Part shown: positions 24,727 through 34,883 of the stretch, in pieces
How positions within the stretch are numbered: position 1 is the first letter of the stretch
How the letters are laid out: every line of letters starts with the position of its first letter
Assembly: GCA_036867785.1 (NCBI GenBank)
Contig: CP145421.1
Span: 806,001-870,000, forward strand
Length of the DNA: 64,000 nt
Origin: Plasmodiophora brassicae
Taxonomy: Eukaryota; Endomyxa: Phytomyxea; Phytomyxea; Plasmodiophorida
Reading direction: 5' to 3'
The notes under the pieces: generated by a model
The model's database searches: none
What the model was told of the DNA's origin: nothing
Seen by the model: only the letters and a program-made list of their open reading frames with translations
Program-made: the position numbers and the translations under genes

Positions 24727-26185
24727 TTAGGTAGCCGGTTTAGGATCGACAATGGTGATAATGCCGCCGATGTCGTTGGCCTTGGCGCTCCTGTAGTACA
24801 GGCGGGCGGGCGTGGTCTTGTCGGGCGTCCACGAGAAGAAGTCGAACGTGCCCTGGTCGCACGACAGCGACAGCGTCTTCTGGAACGCGGCGAACGCGGA
24901 CGGCACGTCGCTGCGCTGGAGCGACGACGTCCACAAGCACAGCCGGCCCTGGGCCGGCCCGATCATGGCAGTCTTGAGGTCCGCCGTGATGATCAGCGGG
25001 TGGAAGTACATCGTATCCTTCGGGTCCGACCCTGCAACGTACGTCAGTCGGACGTGGCAGAGGCACCGAATCGTGTCCTGCTGGACGGAATACCTGTCAT
25101 GACCTGGAACGTGTAATTCAACCCTCGGGTCAGGACGAGCTCGGGGGCGGGGCGCTCGTTGACGTAGTAGAGGACGTCGGGCGCCTGGGCGCCGGACGGC
25201 CCGATGCTGAACACCAGCAGGCGATCGGACACGGGAGCAACCTCGAACGCGCGACGAGGTCGCACGGTCACCGATACGACGTCGTGACTGCTGTCGTTGC
25301 TGTTAACGAGCGCGCTAGGCACCAAGGCGGCGGGCGCTGGCGAGCCAGCATGTCGCGTGTGCGACGACGGGTCGGATTCGCTTCGTTCCGCAAGACGAGC
25401 GGCGAGGTCGTGGGCGGGCACCAGCGGTTTGCAATTGTGGGCGGGGGCCTTGCGCCCGAACTCGATCCGGGTCACCTTGCGAGGAACGGCGCGGTGCCCG
25501 AGCGGCATGCCCCGCCCGTCCATCTTGCCGATCGCCCAGATCACGCTCTGCTTCTTACCGGGTGCCACGACGAACGCCTTGTCTGTCCGCGTCTCCCCCG
25601 AATCAATCGGCCTGTGCAACGAGCGTCACCTGGTCAATGGCCAGACAGTGAGGCGCGCGCGCCGCCGCCGCCGCCACCCTACCTGGCGTAATGGACGACG
25701 GACACGCTCACGTCATCGCCGTCGGCGCCGTTGTATCTGGCGCCGAACACCTTCCCGATGCTGCCGGCGCTGGCGTTGAAGACCGAGTCGGGGCAGACGC
25801 CCGATCGGCGACGCTCGGAGCACGGGCTGACGTCTTGGAGGAAGAAGTCGCGGGCGCGGGCGGTCCCGTTGCTGAAGTCGGCGATGGTGACGTCGCCGCC
25901 CGTCATCCGGGCGCGCTCCGGGTCGCCGGAGATGCCGAACCCGGCGAACTCGGCGCCGGCCTCGACGCGCGCCTCGATGGCGAACCAGATGTTGGGCGCG
26001 TCCGTGTCGACGGTCCACCAGATATTGAACCCGTCGGTGAGGCGCTCGCAGTTGTCGTACATGTCGGCAGGGGACAGCACCGACCAGTCCGCGTCATCGC
26101 TGGTCGTATTAGACGCCAGCGATACGGCCAGCAGGAGTAGCGCCCACGCGCCGACCATTGCTGGGCGAACGCGCGTGCCGACCAT
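24727..26185 (-). CDS. Secreted DOMON protein with C-terminal cupredoxin-like region
   Basis: Signal peptide MVGAWALLLLAVSLASN. Residues about 40-170 form a DOMON domain: NIWWTVDTDAPNIWFAIEAR, AEFAGFGISGDPERARMTGG, DVTIADFSNGTARARDFFLQ. An intron joins HYAR to PIDSGETRTDKAFVVAPGKK and QSVIWAIGKMDG, the end of the DOMON fold. The C-terminal part reads LTRGLNYTFQVMTG, TMYFHPLIITADLK, LSCDQGTFDFFSWTPDK and LYYRSAKANDIGGIITIVD. This matches the cupredoxin-like segment of Skeletor/Knickkopf-type proteins. The copper ligands look incomplete, so redox activity is doubtful; heme or sugar binding by DOMON is known in other members. Secreted or wall-linked by inference. Confidence 0.8.
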
Positions 26186-26537
26186 GGGACGGGTCTATAT
26201 AACAATGTGTGGCCCCGATCGTGGAGTCAACGGAGGACGTCACGGGCGGGTGACTCAAACAAGGGCAGGAACGGCGCGACTAACAGATTGGGTCCCGGGG
26301 TGCAGAACAGCGATATGGGCTATGGTTTCTGTATTGAGGGAAACGGCCGTTATACACTGAGGAGACATGGCGGATGACCCGTCGCAGACACGCGCGTTCG
26401 CATCAGTCGATGCCAGCCTGCTTGCCACGAGGCGGTGTTCCAGGTCTTCCCAGTTCGGCGTTCGGCAGTCCTCCATTGCTAAACGAATACCTGAACCCGC
26501 AGAAGGGTTCAGCACGATAAGCACAGGCAAACGCGAA
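26186..26537. other. Gap between DOMON gene and PP1 gene, with two small overlapping frames
   Basis: A plus-strand ATG frame at 26367-26594 encodes 75 residues (MADDPSQTRAFASVDASLLA, then IPEPAEGFSTISTGK) and runs antisense into the PP1 3' end. A minus-strand frame without ATG covers 26255-26530. Both have protein-like composition, but at most one can be real. Neither has recognisable homology or splice support, so no gene is called. Confidence 0.3.
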
Positions 26538-28017
26538 CTACAATCGATGGGTGCACCTTTGCTTCTTCTCGGCTGGCTTCAAAATCTGGAATGAACACAT
26601 CAGCGTATCATCAACAGACATCATGGATCCGGCATTGTCAAATTCGCCGCCTGCGTCAACGATCAGACCAGGGGTGCGATCGGGGGGAACCCAACTCGGG
26701 CACATACAGTAGTTGGGGGCGGAGAACAGAGTCACGAGTTGCCGCTTCGCGAAGAACTCATAACCGTCTTCGACAACCTATGCGTTTTGGCGAAGGCTTA
26801 AACTCTGTGCCACCGCGTTGACGCAAACCATGGACCAATGTACCTGATGTGCTCGGCAAATTAAATCCAAATCATGTTTCTTGAGGAACTTGGAGACAAC
26901 ATCGGGGCCGAACGTGTAGGACACCCCGCGATCATTCTCGCCCCACCTGGCGCATAAACGTCACTGATGCATTGTCAACGGCGACTGCATAAACGACGCA
27001 CCCGCTAATGTCCTTCTCGGGATCCGACCAGAGCAGGTCGCACAGCAGACCTGTATCCGGGACGTCGGTGGGTCGCATGATCCGTCGTACCTGCAGCCCA
27101 TGGCTCCTCAATACAATGCAACACGCAACCAGATCGCTCCAGCTGACTTGTTCGAAGCTCTTCAGCTCTGGAGACAGGCCTCCATGCGTGCAGAAGATTT
27201 TCTCGTCGACGACTGCCGCAACAGGCAAGCAGTTGAAACAGTCCGTAAAGGTCTTCCACAGCTTGATGTTGTACCGTCGTTTGCATTCATCGTAGAACCT
27301 GTTCGCCGCATGGTTACATGTGCTGCCCAACATACCAGCAGGAGAGGAACGTTGGGCCGAACCCGTAAATTCGGTTGATGGACGCGCATTCGTGGTTGCC
27401 ACGAAGGATGAAGAAATTCTCTGGATATTTGACCTGCCCCCGCCAATGGTCAGCACTGGGCTGTGACGCAATACACAGGGCGCCCTACCTTATAAGCCAG
27501 CAATAAACAGATGGTCTCAAGCGATTGTTTCCCTCGGTCAACGTAGTCGCCCAGAAACAGGTAATTAGCGTCAGGTGGGAAGCCTTTATTGCAGCAGATT
27601 TGCGTCAGCAACATTGCCGTCAAGATGTACTGCGATTGCAACGTACCCCCGTATTCGAACAGCCGCAGCAAATCGTAATACTGGCCATGGATATCACCCT
27701 GTGGAAACAGAACATATTTGGAAACGGCCTCCACATGCATGCCATAATTTGGGACGTACAACGATCTTGATCGGGGCTTCAAGCTCGAGAAGAATGGGTT
27801 GGGATATGAAGATTTCTCGACAGCGATTGCAGAGCCCACGTATCTCGCTCTCCGTTAGCGTAACCTGACAGGAATATTCAGCGCGCCCTGGATAAACATA
27901 ATCGACAGGGTAGCGTGCCAGGTTGCGGACCTGTTTGCCCGGGCGGCATCCGCGAACCTCCAACAACCGTTCGATGATACTGTCGACGTCGAGTTCGGAC
28001 GACGGCGTCGTTGCCAT
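26538..28017 (-). CDS. PPP1C: Protein phosphatase 1 catalytic subunit
   Basis: Metal-dependent Ser/Thr phosphatase. Starts [18 protein letters not shown] at ATG 28017. An intron near 27900 joins PGKQV to [18 protein letters not shown]. Metal and phosphate motifs are intact across exons: [162 protein letters not shown]. Near identity to animal PP1 over the whole core. The C-terminal tail is short and lacks an obvious TPPR inhibitory site. Six or more introns. Its inhibitor-2 is encoded 25 kb away in the same window. Confidence 0.97.
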
Positions 28018-28368
28018 GCTGGCGAACGGATCGGGGCGCGGTCGTCGGTCGACAGCTGCGGGCGCCCGTTGACTGCAGGACGCGCGCTCGGCGTTGACGA
28101 CGGACGACTTCTCCGACCCTCGCGGCGGTGGTCTTGCGACTGACCGACCAGCGGACTGCGCAGCCGCCCCAAATCCCCTCCATTTCCCGCCCGACCCAAA
28201 ACATCATCTCGTTTTGGGGGACAAATGGCCACGTTTGAGAGGTCCAGTCGCCGGACCATCGTCCATTCGACTCATGACGCACCCTACATCTCTTCCGTAC
28301 ATGCACGAAAACGTTATGAGTAACCGTAGCGATTCATTGTGAGGTTGTGGTGCGATGCGAGGGGTTCT

Positions 28369-30719
28369 TCAGGAGATGCTGTGGCGACGGCCACCAGCAG
28401 AGAGGCCGCCGGAGAGTCGCCGTGGGATCACGATGGCGGGTTCCTTGAAGGACGCGACCGTCACGTTGCGGGAGTGGACCGATCTGGAGGGTGACCTGCC
28501 ATCCGCGCTCCTCTTTGTTTTATCGACGAGCAGGACAGCTCGCGAGCGGAACATGGATGCGCCGGTCGTCAAGTAGTCGATGTCATCGGTTGGTGCAATG
28601 GCTGTGATGTTGTAGTGGTGCAACAGGTACGCAAGTAGCAGGCGGATTTCAAGGTAGGCCAGGTCTTGGCCCAGGCACTGATGGGGAGGTTTCCCCCAGG
28701 ACAGGATCGAGGCGCTTCGCCCGCGGGCCTGGTTCGACGTAACGCTCAGGCGGGCTGGCTTGTTGGTCGGCGAACGCGCATCGGTCTCGGGGATTGTGTT
28801 TACCGCTGACAGTCGCTGAGCTGACCGAGCGGACGGTGCATCGGCAGCCCCGCCGGCCTCGGCCGTTGTTATGTTCATGGTTAACCGTCGAACGGCCGTG
28901 CTGGACGGCTGCCCAGCTTCGCCAGCCTTTTCGTCCACGGGAGGTGGCGTGACCTTGGAAGTGAACCGGGTGTGTTTCGCTGGTGCGGTTGGCTGGACAA
29001 TGGGCCGAACAATCCTCTCTCGAGTCGGCTTGGGTGCCCGTATGTCGGGTTGCGAGCGAATACGAGGGGTGCCCGGGTCGCTGGTCTTTAGGAACCGGCT
29101 GGGGGAGAATTGCTCGGGTGAAGGAAACGCGATCGGATCCGAATGGAACGCTGCTGGGGAGATGGCCACCAGGCGGTCAGCGGGAATCACGTATGATGTG
29201 CCAGGAATCGGTGTCGGCGCCGTCGTGATGCGGACCTGGTTGCAAGGATCGTTCAGCTGCGCGTTTATAACGAGCGATTGAGTGCTTGCCCACCTGTACG
29301 GGAACTGACAGTATGCGAAGCGATTCTTCAATAGTGCTCGCAAGGAACTCCATGCTTTGAACTGTGCGCGCGCTCCACGTTTACAACACGACAACATAGG
29401 TGCCGAACCAGGAACACCGACCGGCAATGTCAGTCAGACGGCCACCACCGATTCGGTATGCGGTGGTGACTTCGCCCATGACTCGCTGCATGACTTCCGG
29501 CGTTCGAAGAAGGAACATCAGCGTGTTCGTGGCGACTATCGGCGTATTGGCAATCTGCGGGCAAGCGACGCTTGTCAGGCACGTCCACATGGCAAGTCGA
29601 TCGCTCATACAGTTGCATAGACCATGCCGAAGATCTTGGCAGCAATCTTGTCGTCGTCCCAAGTGGGGTCGTCCCCGTAATACCTGGGGCGCCAAACGTC
29701 AGCCCCTGTATACGTGGACGAGAACGACCGATACCGTATGAGGTCCTGCAGGAAGCTTTGCTCGTGATCGTCGGGATCGTTGATCCAATCGGTATCTCGT
29801 CTAAGCCACGCAATTTCCTCCAGAATGGTATTCAGCAACGATTCACGCATCTGAAACAGGAATCAATGCTGGGCATATTTGCATTCGCATAGCGGAACCT
29901 CATCCCACCTGATTACAATGCTTGCGCGCAAAGTGACCAATGATTCCAGGGCGCTTGATAACGGCCTTGGCTGCGTAATGAAAATCGAAGAGGCATTTCT
30001 GGAATCGTTCGTCTCGAGCCAGGCGCTCTCCCAGAAAGATGCGAGAGTTCATAGCCAGCGTCAATCGCATGAATATGACGAATATGTCGTCCACCTTGAC
30101 CTGGATCACACTGATCAGTGGCCGCAACCGAACCGAACCCGCTGTTGGCTAATATACTCGACGGCGCCGGAGCAGCGACTCACGCTCGAGTGCTCGCAGC
30201 ATCTCCTTTTCTGTCATGGCAGCCATGTCTGGGACACGGGGGACGAGCCTGAGACAAGGAATCAGTAGGCATAGATGCACCCAACCACAGGGGGCAACCG
30301 TTGCCGCATAAGATGCATTGTGTCTTCGGCACGGAACACGATCGCGTGCGGGCCGAGGACATCCTCGAGCTGGATCCGCTTCAAAGAGCCGTAGAAGTTC
30401 AGGGACTTGTAGAAACAGGGCAAGAATGACATTCGGTTGACAAACGTAAAGTACTCGCCCATCATGTACACGGTGAACACGTCACCGTGCTTCTGTGACA
30501 TTCCGGAGAGGAACGTCGACGGTTTCAAAGCGAACGAAATGGCACAACCTGCGAAGATCGTGTCACAGTCACGCGTCAACAATGACGGTGAATACGCAAA
30601 CCGAAGAAAGGGATCCATGCCCCAAGAGGAGATGGCAACGTGGTGTTTAGTCGGCGCTGCTTGATAAACCAGACGGCATATGCCACGATGAACGCGAGCA
30701 GCAGAACAAGCCGCCACAT
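28369..30719 (-). CDS. Membrane cytochrome P450 with a long insertion
   Basis: Heme mono-oxygenase or isomerase of microsomal type. N-terminal anchor MWRLVLLLAFIVAYAVWF, then the Pro-rich hinge LPSPLGAWIPFFG spliced to CAISFALKPSTFLSGMSQKH and GDVFTVYMMGEYFTFVN. The I-helix reads ANTPIVATNTLMFLL, without the usual acid-Thr pair; ExxR is in EESLRILSVPVQ; the PERF-like box is FSPSRF; and the Cys loop is ILSWGKPPHQCLGQDLAYLE. The layout and altered I-helix recall CYP7/CYP8. Between FSPSRF and the Cys loop lie about 130 residues rich in Pro, Thr, Ser and Arg, with no splice signals needed, an unusual place for an insertion. About 50 basic and Ser-rich residues follow the P450 core. Substrate unknown. 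Confidence 0.87.
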
Positions 30720-30840
30720 TGTCGACGTGGCGACACCTTCGATCCAACACCCAAATGTCGGTGCGAGCCGAGAAATATCTCACGAGTACCTGTACAGATC
30801 TACCGGGGCGTATCTCAACGTGATTTAAGGGTCTTCATTC

Positions 30841-31239
30841 TCAATCTAGCTCGGATGTTTCATCATCCGCACGAGGGATCCGCTTCATCTCGTACAGCGA
30901 GCCTGCGTCCTGCTTGCCTGCCAGCCACTCCTGCATGGCCTGCACACCATTCAGCACAGCAGTTGTCCGCACAACGCCTTCAGAATGGACCTTGAGTTCA
31001 TCCTCGATCTTGCGTTCCTCCTCTTTGGCTCGCCAGACACTCTTCGAATCCCTGTCCCGGCGCGCAAACCGATCCTCCATGAGCGCCTCCAGCGTGTACG
31101 TCCTGCCAGGCAGTCACTCCAGCAGCAGGCAACGACAGCCGACGGCTGGCTGGCAGGCCATGCACGCCTACCCTAGCACGGCCATCACCAGCATCGGCAG
31201 GCCGACCGAGAAGAACGACATCGTCCGTCGCCCCGCCAT
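30841..31239 (-). CDS. COX16: COX16-like cytochrome c oxidase assembly factor
   Basis: Inner-membrane mitochondrial protein that helps copper delivery to COX1/COX2 assembly. Two exons: the first, from ATG 31239, reads MAGRRTMSFFSVGLPMLVMA and the TM core continues VLG, spliced at GTAGGC to TYTLEALMEDRFARRDRDSK and a charged helix with EEERKIEDELK. The pattern basic N-terminus, GLPMLxxxVLG helix, then a charged tail with R.D is that of COX16. The protein is 107-110 residues, the expected length. The C-terminal third (LNGVQAMQEWLAGKQDAGSL) is longer than in fungi and is not conserved. Confidence 0.75.
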
Positions 31240-31344
31240 CACCTGGGCATCTGCTGTCGCCGACACGGCAAACTGCGAGACAGCAGTCCCGGAGTGGACG
31301 TCGATACGCCGTCGTCAGTCGTCACCCAGCGTCAGCCAGCATAA

Positions 31345-31688
31345 TTATAGGCCATCATCTGTTCGTACTGGGACGATGAACGTCGACGGAGGCGGTGCGA
31401 TATTGCACGACGTCCCGCATGTGGCCCAGGCAGGCGGAGTACGTTCATTGTAGTAATCTGATGAAGAACGTGGGAACCGCGAGAAAGCTGCTCCCCCGCA
31501 GGTGGACAGCGCATCGGTCGATGGCCGTTCTTGACGCTGAGGTTGACCGCCGCGGATGTCGTGATCGAGGCCCGCTTGCCTGTCCCGCATCCGAGTATCG
31601 GGGCGGGATTTGCCGAGTCCCAACTCCCCGTCACATACGTGCCCGCGACACCGAGTCGAGCGCCGCGGGTGAAGACTGGGGACGGCAT
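31345..31688 (-). CDS. Possible small gene, exon structure unresolved
   Basis: Between the divergent COX16 and EGF genes. An ATG frame opens at 31688 (MPSPVFTRGARLGVAGTYVT, then ASITTSAAVNLSVKNGH) and another frame closer to COX16 reads SSDYYNERTPPAWATC and FIVPVRTDDGL to a stop at 31345. Each half looks protein-like, but I found no splice pair joining them in phase. A TG/TCTG-rich tract lies just upstream (about 31706-31733). It may be a real small gene or regulatory DNA. Confidence 0.25.
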
Positions 31689-31788
31689 GCGACTCCCTAC
31701 TGTACTGTGTGTGTCTGTGTGTCTGTGTGCTCGGCAGGTGAGGCGCGCTCATTTCCAAATCAGCTCGAATTCGCCCCAAGCAGCCAAG

Positions 31789-32361
31789 ATGCGATCCGTG
31801 GCGCTTGCCGCCATCGTTGCCTGCGCCGTCGTCATGCTGGCGGACGGGCGCCGCGTCCGCGCCACGAACCTGTGCCTGGTGAACAACGGCGGATGCAGCC
31901 CGGCGGCGACGTGCACGATGCTGCCGAGTGGGGTCCGGCAGTGCCAGTGTAAGGCCGGGTTCACGGGCAACGGCGTCGTGTGCACGGACGTCGACGAGTG
32001 CCGCGCCAACAACGGCGGGTGCTCGACCGACGCGATCTGCACGAACACGCTGGGGTCCCGCGCCTGCACCTGCAGGCCCGGGTTCGCTGGTGACGGCCTC
32101 ACGTGCAAGGACGTTGACGAGTGCCGCACCAACAACGGCGGGTGCTCGCCGAACGCGATCTGCACGAACTCGCCGGGACACCGCACCTGTGCGTGCCGCC
32201 CCGGGTTCTCGGGCAATGGCATCCGGTGCGACGACGTCAACGAGTGCCTGCTCAACAACGGCGGGTGCTCGCCGAACGCGGTCTGCACGAACACGATGGG
32301 ATCCCGCACCTGCGCCTGCAAACGTGGGTTTACGGGGAACGGCGTCAAGTGCACCCAGTGA
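31789..32361 (+). CDS. Secreted protein with four calcium-binding-type EGF repeats
   Basis: Single exon, 190 residues. Signal peptide MRSVALAAIVACAVVMLADG, then four EGF-like modules, each with six Cys: NNGGCSPAATCTM...QCQCKAGFTGNGVVC, then three starting DVDEC or DVNEC (Ca-binding EGF signature), with CTCRPGFAGDGLTC, CACRPGFSGNGIRC and CACKRGFTGNGVKC. The three complete repeats begin at 31987, 32110 and 32233, an exact 123-bp period, and are highly alike, which suggests recent duplication. There is no TM, so it is an extracellular, perhaps adhesive or matrix, protein. The reverse-strand frames over this region are shadows. Confidence 0.93.
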   Translation: MRSVALAAIVACAVVMLADGRRVRATNLCLVNNGGCSPAATCTMLPSGVRQCQCKAGFTGNGVVCTDVDECRANNGGCSTDAICTNTLGSRACTCRPGFAGDGLTCKDVDECRTNNGGCSPNAICTNSPGHRTCACRPGFSGNGIRCDDVNECLLNNGGCSPNAVCTNTMGSRTCACKRGFTGNGVKCTQ

Positions 32362-32621
32362 GTTGAAGGGGCCGGGGGAGACGTCATTGGCATATGTTTG
32401 GTTTCCGTCTTGCATTAAACATCCCATGGGATTCGGCAACCGTCTTGTCGCCGGCTCTATCCTTCGTGGGGGACAGCCAGGCGAAGGCGTCGCGTGTCCG
32501 ATCGTCGTTCCTGATAGGTATCGCAAACAGGCGGGTCCCTCGGCAGGTGTCGATTAACGCCCGGTCTGGGTTAACAGTACTCGCGTATGGATAAATCTGG
32601 GGTCGATCGTCCACAGCGCGT

Positions 32622-34100
32622 ATGCTTCATCGGTGGTTGCGATGGAGCATCCTGGCTCTGGCCTACGAGTCGTACCGGTGTCAAGCGTCCCTGCTGTTCG
32701 TGAGCGGTCCTGAGCAGCTGATGGCCCTGCCGCCGATCTATTGCCCGCCGTGGAACACGTACGTCGGCCCGCAGAACGGCGACGATGGACTTAGAGGCGT
32801 GCGTTCCCGCTTGGTGTGGTTCGAGCACGACCCGTGTGATGCAGATGCGGTGGAGCGGGTCCGACCAGCGATCGACGGCCGTGCGGTGCTTCTGGGCAAC
32901 CAGAATCCGATGTGCGCACCCAGCCACCTGTACAGCCTGTTCCAGAGCGCCAACGCCACGTTTCTGGCGGTGATCGACGAGTCGCCGGTGCCAACGGGTG
33001 GCGGTCTCATGGCCGACGATGTGTACGGGAAGCGCCGGCACACCGGCACGATGCTATTCGTGCGGTTCCACCTGGATGCCGACCTGGCCGCGCTCTTGGT
33101 TCGCACGATATCCGGTGCGGGCGACGCTGCCGGCGTTATCATCGATGCACACCCTGACCGCAACGTCTGGCTGGACATGACCGCCTCTTGGTGGTACGTC
33201 GTCTTCGTCTGTGCGCTTCCGGCCCTGTACTTCGGCGTCTGCGCCGCCTTCGCAGCCAGTTACCTGTTCACCCATGTCGCCCGATTCGTTACGAACGCAT
33301 CCGACCAGGACGTGTTCAGTCGCCCCAGGTCGGTGCGCGCGAGGGTGTCCTCCCAATGGGGCATCCCGCAGACGGCGCTCCTGATCGAGGCGGCGACCAC
33401 CCTGGTCCTGTGCGTCAGCGCCGTGTCCGGCTTTGGAGGCGTTCTCAACGGCACCTACCTGGGCGTCTGTTTGATGCAATCGCAGCTATCCGGCCCTGGC
33501 TGTTCCTGCACGCTCCTGTCGGCCATCTTCTGGGGTCGCTGTCGCGACAAGCTCCTGTTTGGCAGACCTGCAACGACGCCGTTCGGCGTCTTCGCCGAGC
33601 GGCACGAGACCCTGTGGAACACGATCCTATGGACATTGGTCGCGCTACCGACCATAGCAGACGTCCTGGTCAATGTCCTGATTGCCAATCGAATCGCCCA
33701 GCAGTTCTTCCTCGGCGCCTACACGTTGATCTTTATGGCCATCTACTTGGTCATTGCCGTGTACTTCTTTCAGCAGGCCCGAACGTTCCGCAGGGAAGTC
33801 GCCAACATTCTCAAAGACGTCGACCCCGAAAGGCTCGCCTTCGTCGCTGGCATCTCGCGATGGACAACACGGGCCGGCATCTGCATGGCGTTTGCGATCT
33901 GCGTTCTGCCTTTCGGTGCCACGATCTGGATCTGGACTCCGACAGGATGGACAGTGTTCTGGGCGCTGACTCCCTTGATCCGAGCCGGCAACTCCTTCTG
34001 TCACATCCAAGAGTTCCGACCGCGTACTACCCGGACCCAGCCGGAGAGCAATTGCCGACCGGGAGGCGGGCCGGTACCAATACACGAACGACGTAGTTAA
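32622..34100 (+). CDS. Multi-pass membrane protein with extracellular domain (paralogue A)
   Basis: Single exon, 492 residues. N-terminal signal or first helix, then about 170 extracellular residues (PPIYCPPWNTYVGPQNG, RAVLLGNQNPMCAPSHLYSL, ATFLAVIDESPVPTGGG), followed by seven to eight hydrophobic helices: WWYVVFVCALPALYFGVCAA, TALLIEAATTLVLCVSAVSG, LWTLVALPTIADVLVNVLIA, LIFMAIYLVIAVYFFQQART and GICMAFAICVLPFGATIWIW. The end reads TPTGWTVFWALTPLIRAGNS. It is clearly related to the gene at 41155. The ectodomain has the feel of a protease-associated (PA) fold with Cys pairs. No known receptor family is recognised; a seven-helix receptor or transporter is possible. Confidence 0.85.
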   Translation: MLHRWLRWSILALAYESYRCQASLLFVSGPEQLMALPPIYCPPWNTYVGPQNGDDGLRGVRSRLVWFEHDPCDADAVERVRPAIDGRAVLLGNQNPMCAPSHLYSLFQSANATFLAVIDESPVPTGGGLMADDVYGKRRHTGTMLFVRFHLDADLAALLVRTISGAGDAAGVIIDAHPDRNVWLDMTASWWYVVFVCALPALYFGVCAAFAASYLFTHVARFVTNASDQDVFSRPRSVRARVSSQWGIPQTALLIEAATTLVLCVSAVSGFGGVLNGTYLGVCLMQSQLSGPGCSCTLLSAIFWGRCRDKLLFGRPATTPFGVFAERHETLWNTILWTLVALPTIADVLVNVLIANRIAQQFFLGAYTLIFMAIYLVIAVYFFQQARTFRREVANILKDVDPERLAFVAGISRWTTRAGICMAFAICVLPFGATIWIWTPTGWTVFWALTPLIRAGNSFCHIQEFRPRTTRTQPESNCRPGGGPVPIHERRS

Positions 34101-34120
34101 TGTTCATGGTGCTCTGACGA

Positions 34121-34422
34121 CTATATACGTACGTACATACACGTACGTACTTGCATGATTGCGGCAGCAGGCCAGGCGGTCGAGACAAGCGATTCGTGTT
34201 TACGTGCGACGCCAGCGTCGTTCGCATTGCGCTGGCGTACGATCAATTCCGTATCCAACGTGTGCTTCAAGGTTTGGGACAGCGAATCGTTCCACGAGTC
34301 GGACGCCTGCAACTTGACGGACCGTACGAATCGCGGCATAGGCACGGTCATCAGGATCTTCTAACCATTTTCGCTAGCGGCACCGATGGTCGGGACAACG
34401 TGATAGAGCCATCTGTTTCCAT
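34121..34422 (-). CDS. Small gene, unknown product
   Basis: Two models share one frame. Unspliced, it starts at ATG 34351 (MTVPMPRFVRSVKLQASDSW). Spliced, it starts at ATG 34422 (METDGSITLSRPSVPLAKM) with a 53-nt intron, GTTAGA to GTCAAG, into LQASDSWNDSLSQTLKHTLD. Both continue TELIVRQRNANDAGVARKHE and SLVSTAWPAAAIMQ, then run into a GTACGT repeat that either ends the protein at 34121 or is a short intron. The body is charged, helical and Ala-rich with no motif. About 75-97 residues. Antisense frames are weaker. Confidence 0.4.
34127..34150. repeat. ACGTACGTACATACACGTACGTAC palindrome
   Basis: An imperfect palindrome built from ACGT/GTAC units, with two 10-base ACGTACGTAC arms flanking ATAC. 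It holds several GTACGT splice-donor look-alikes on both strands and sits about 25 nt after the stop of the membrane gene ending at 34100. Confidence 0.85.
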
Positions 34423-34883
34423 CTCCGACTGATCCCGAGATCGGGATTCGGGATGCCAACCTTTGCATCCAGTTAAAGCACGCTTTACATGGTAACAGTA
34501 GGGACGGGAAAATCCCCTGTGTGGCGCTCGCAAGTCGCCTCGTCGACTTCCCTGTTCGACGCTGCCGAGAAGACACCCCGAACAGCACGTAATGCAATCA
34601 CTTCTACTTCGATCTGCAACGAACCCAGTCGGGGAACCGCTTGAACAAGTTCCAGCGACTATAGTGGAAGATAACGCACACACAGGTGTATGTAGAGTGC
34701 CTGTCGCAGAGAGCGAGGGCATGTAGAACTCGGTGAACAGCCTGCCATCGGCTTGGCAGCACCCACCGCCGGACCTGCTCGTGGATCAGGTTGTTCAACA
34801 TAGTCCAGGTGATGCCGTGCGGAGTCCGCGACGGACTCCGCAGAGTGGTCTCGTTCACGACCTCAGGACCGCTGCCTGGAGCA
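34423..34883. other. Region upstream of NAT10
   Basis: Open frames exist on both strands (for example minus 34604-34933), but they overlap the NAT10 start or are Ser/Arg-rich with no motif. A palindromic GGAGTCCGCGACGGACTCC lies at about 34821-34839. It presumably includes the NAT10 promoter and 5' UTR. Confidence 0.35.

Noticed and set aside
26195-26204. TATATA-like motif as the DOMON gene TATA box
   Set aside because: It lies only about 10-20 nt from the start codon, too close for a usual TATA box.
31987-32355. Regular direct repeats as a possible CRISPR-like array
   Set aside because: They encode calcium-binding EGF modules in frame; period, codon structure and eukaryotic context exclude CRISPR.
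31345-32526. 393-codon minus frame with repeated segments
   Set aside because: Mirror image of the EGF repeats; the repeat pattern comes from the 123-bp duplication on the plus strand. Only its far end (31345-31688) is kept as a weak possible gene.
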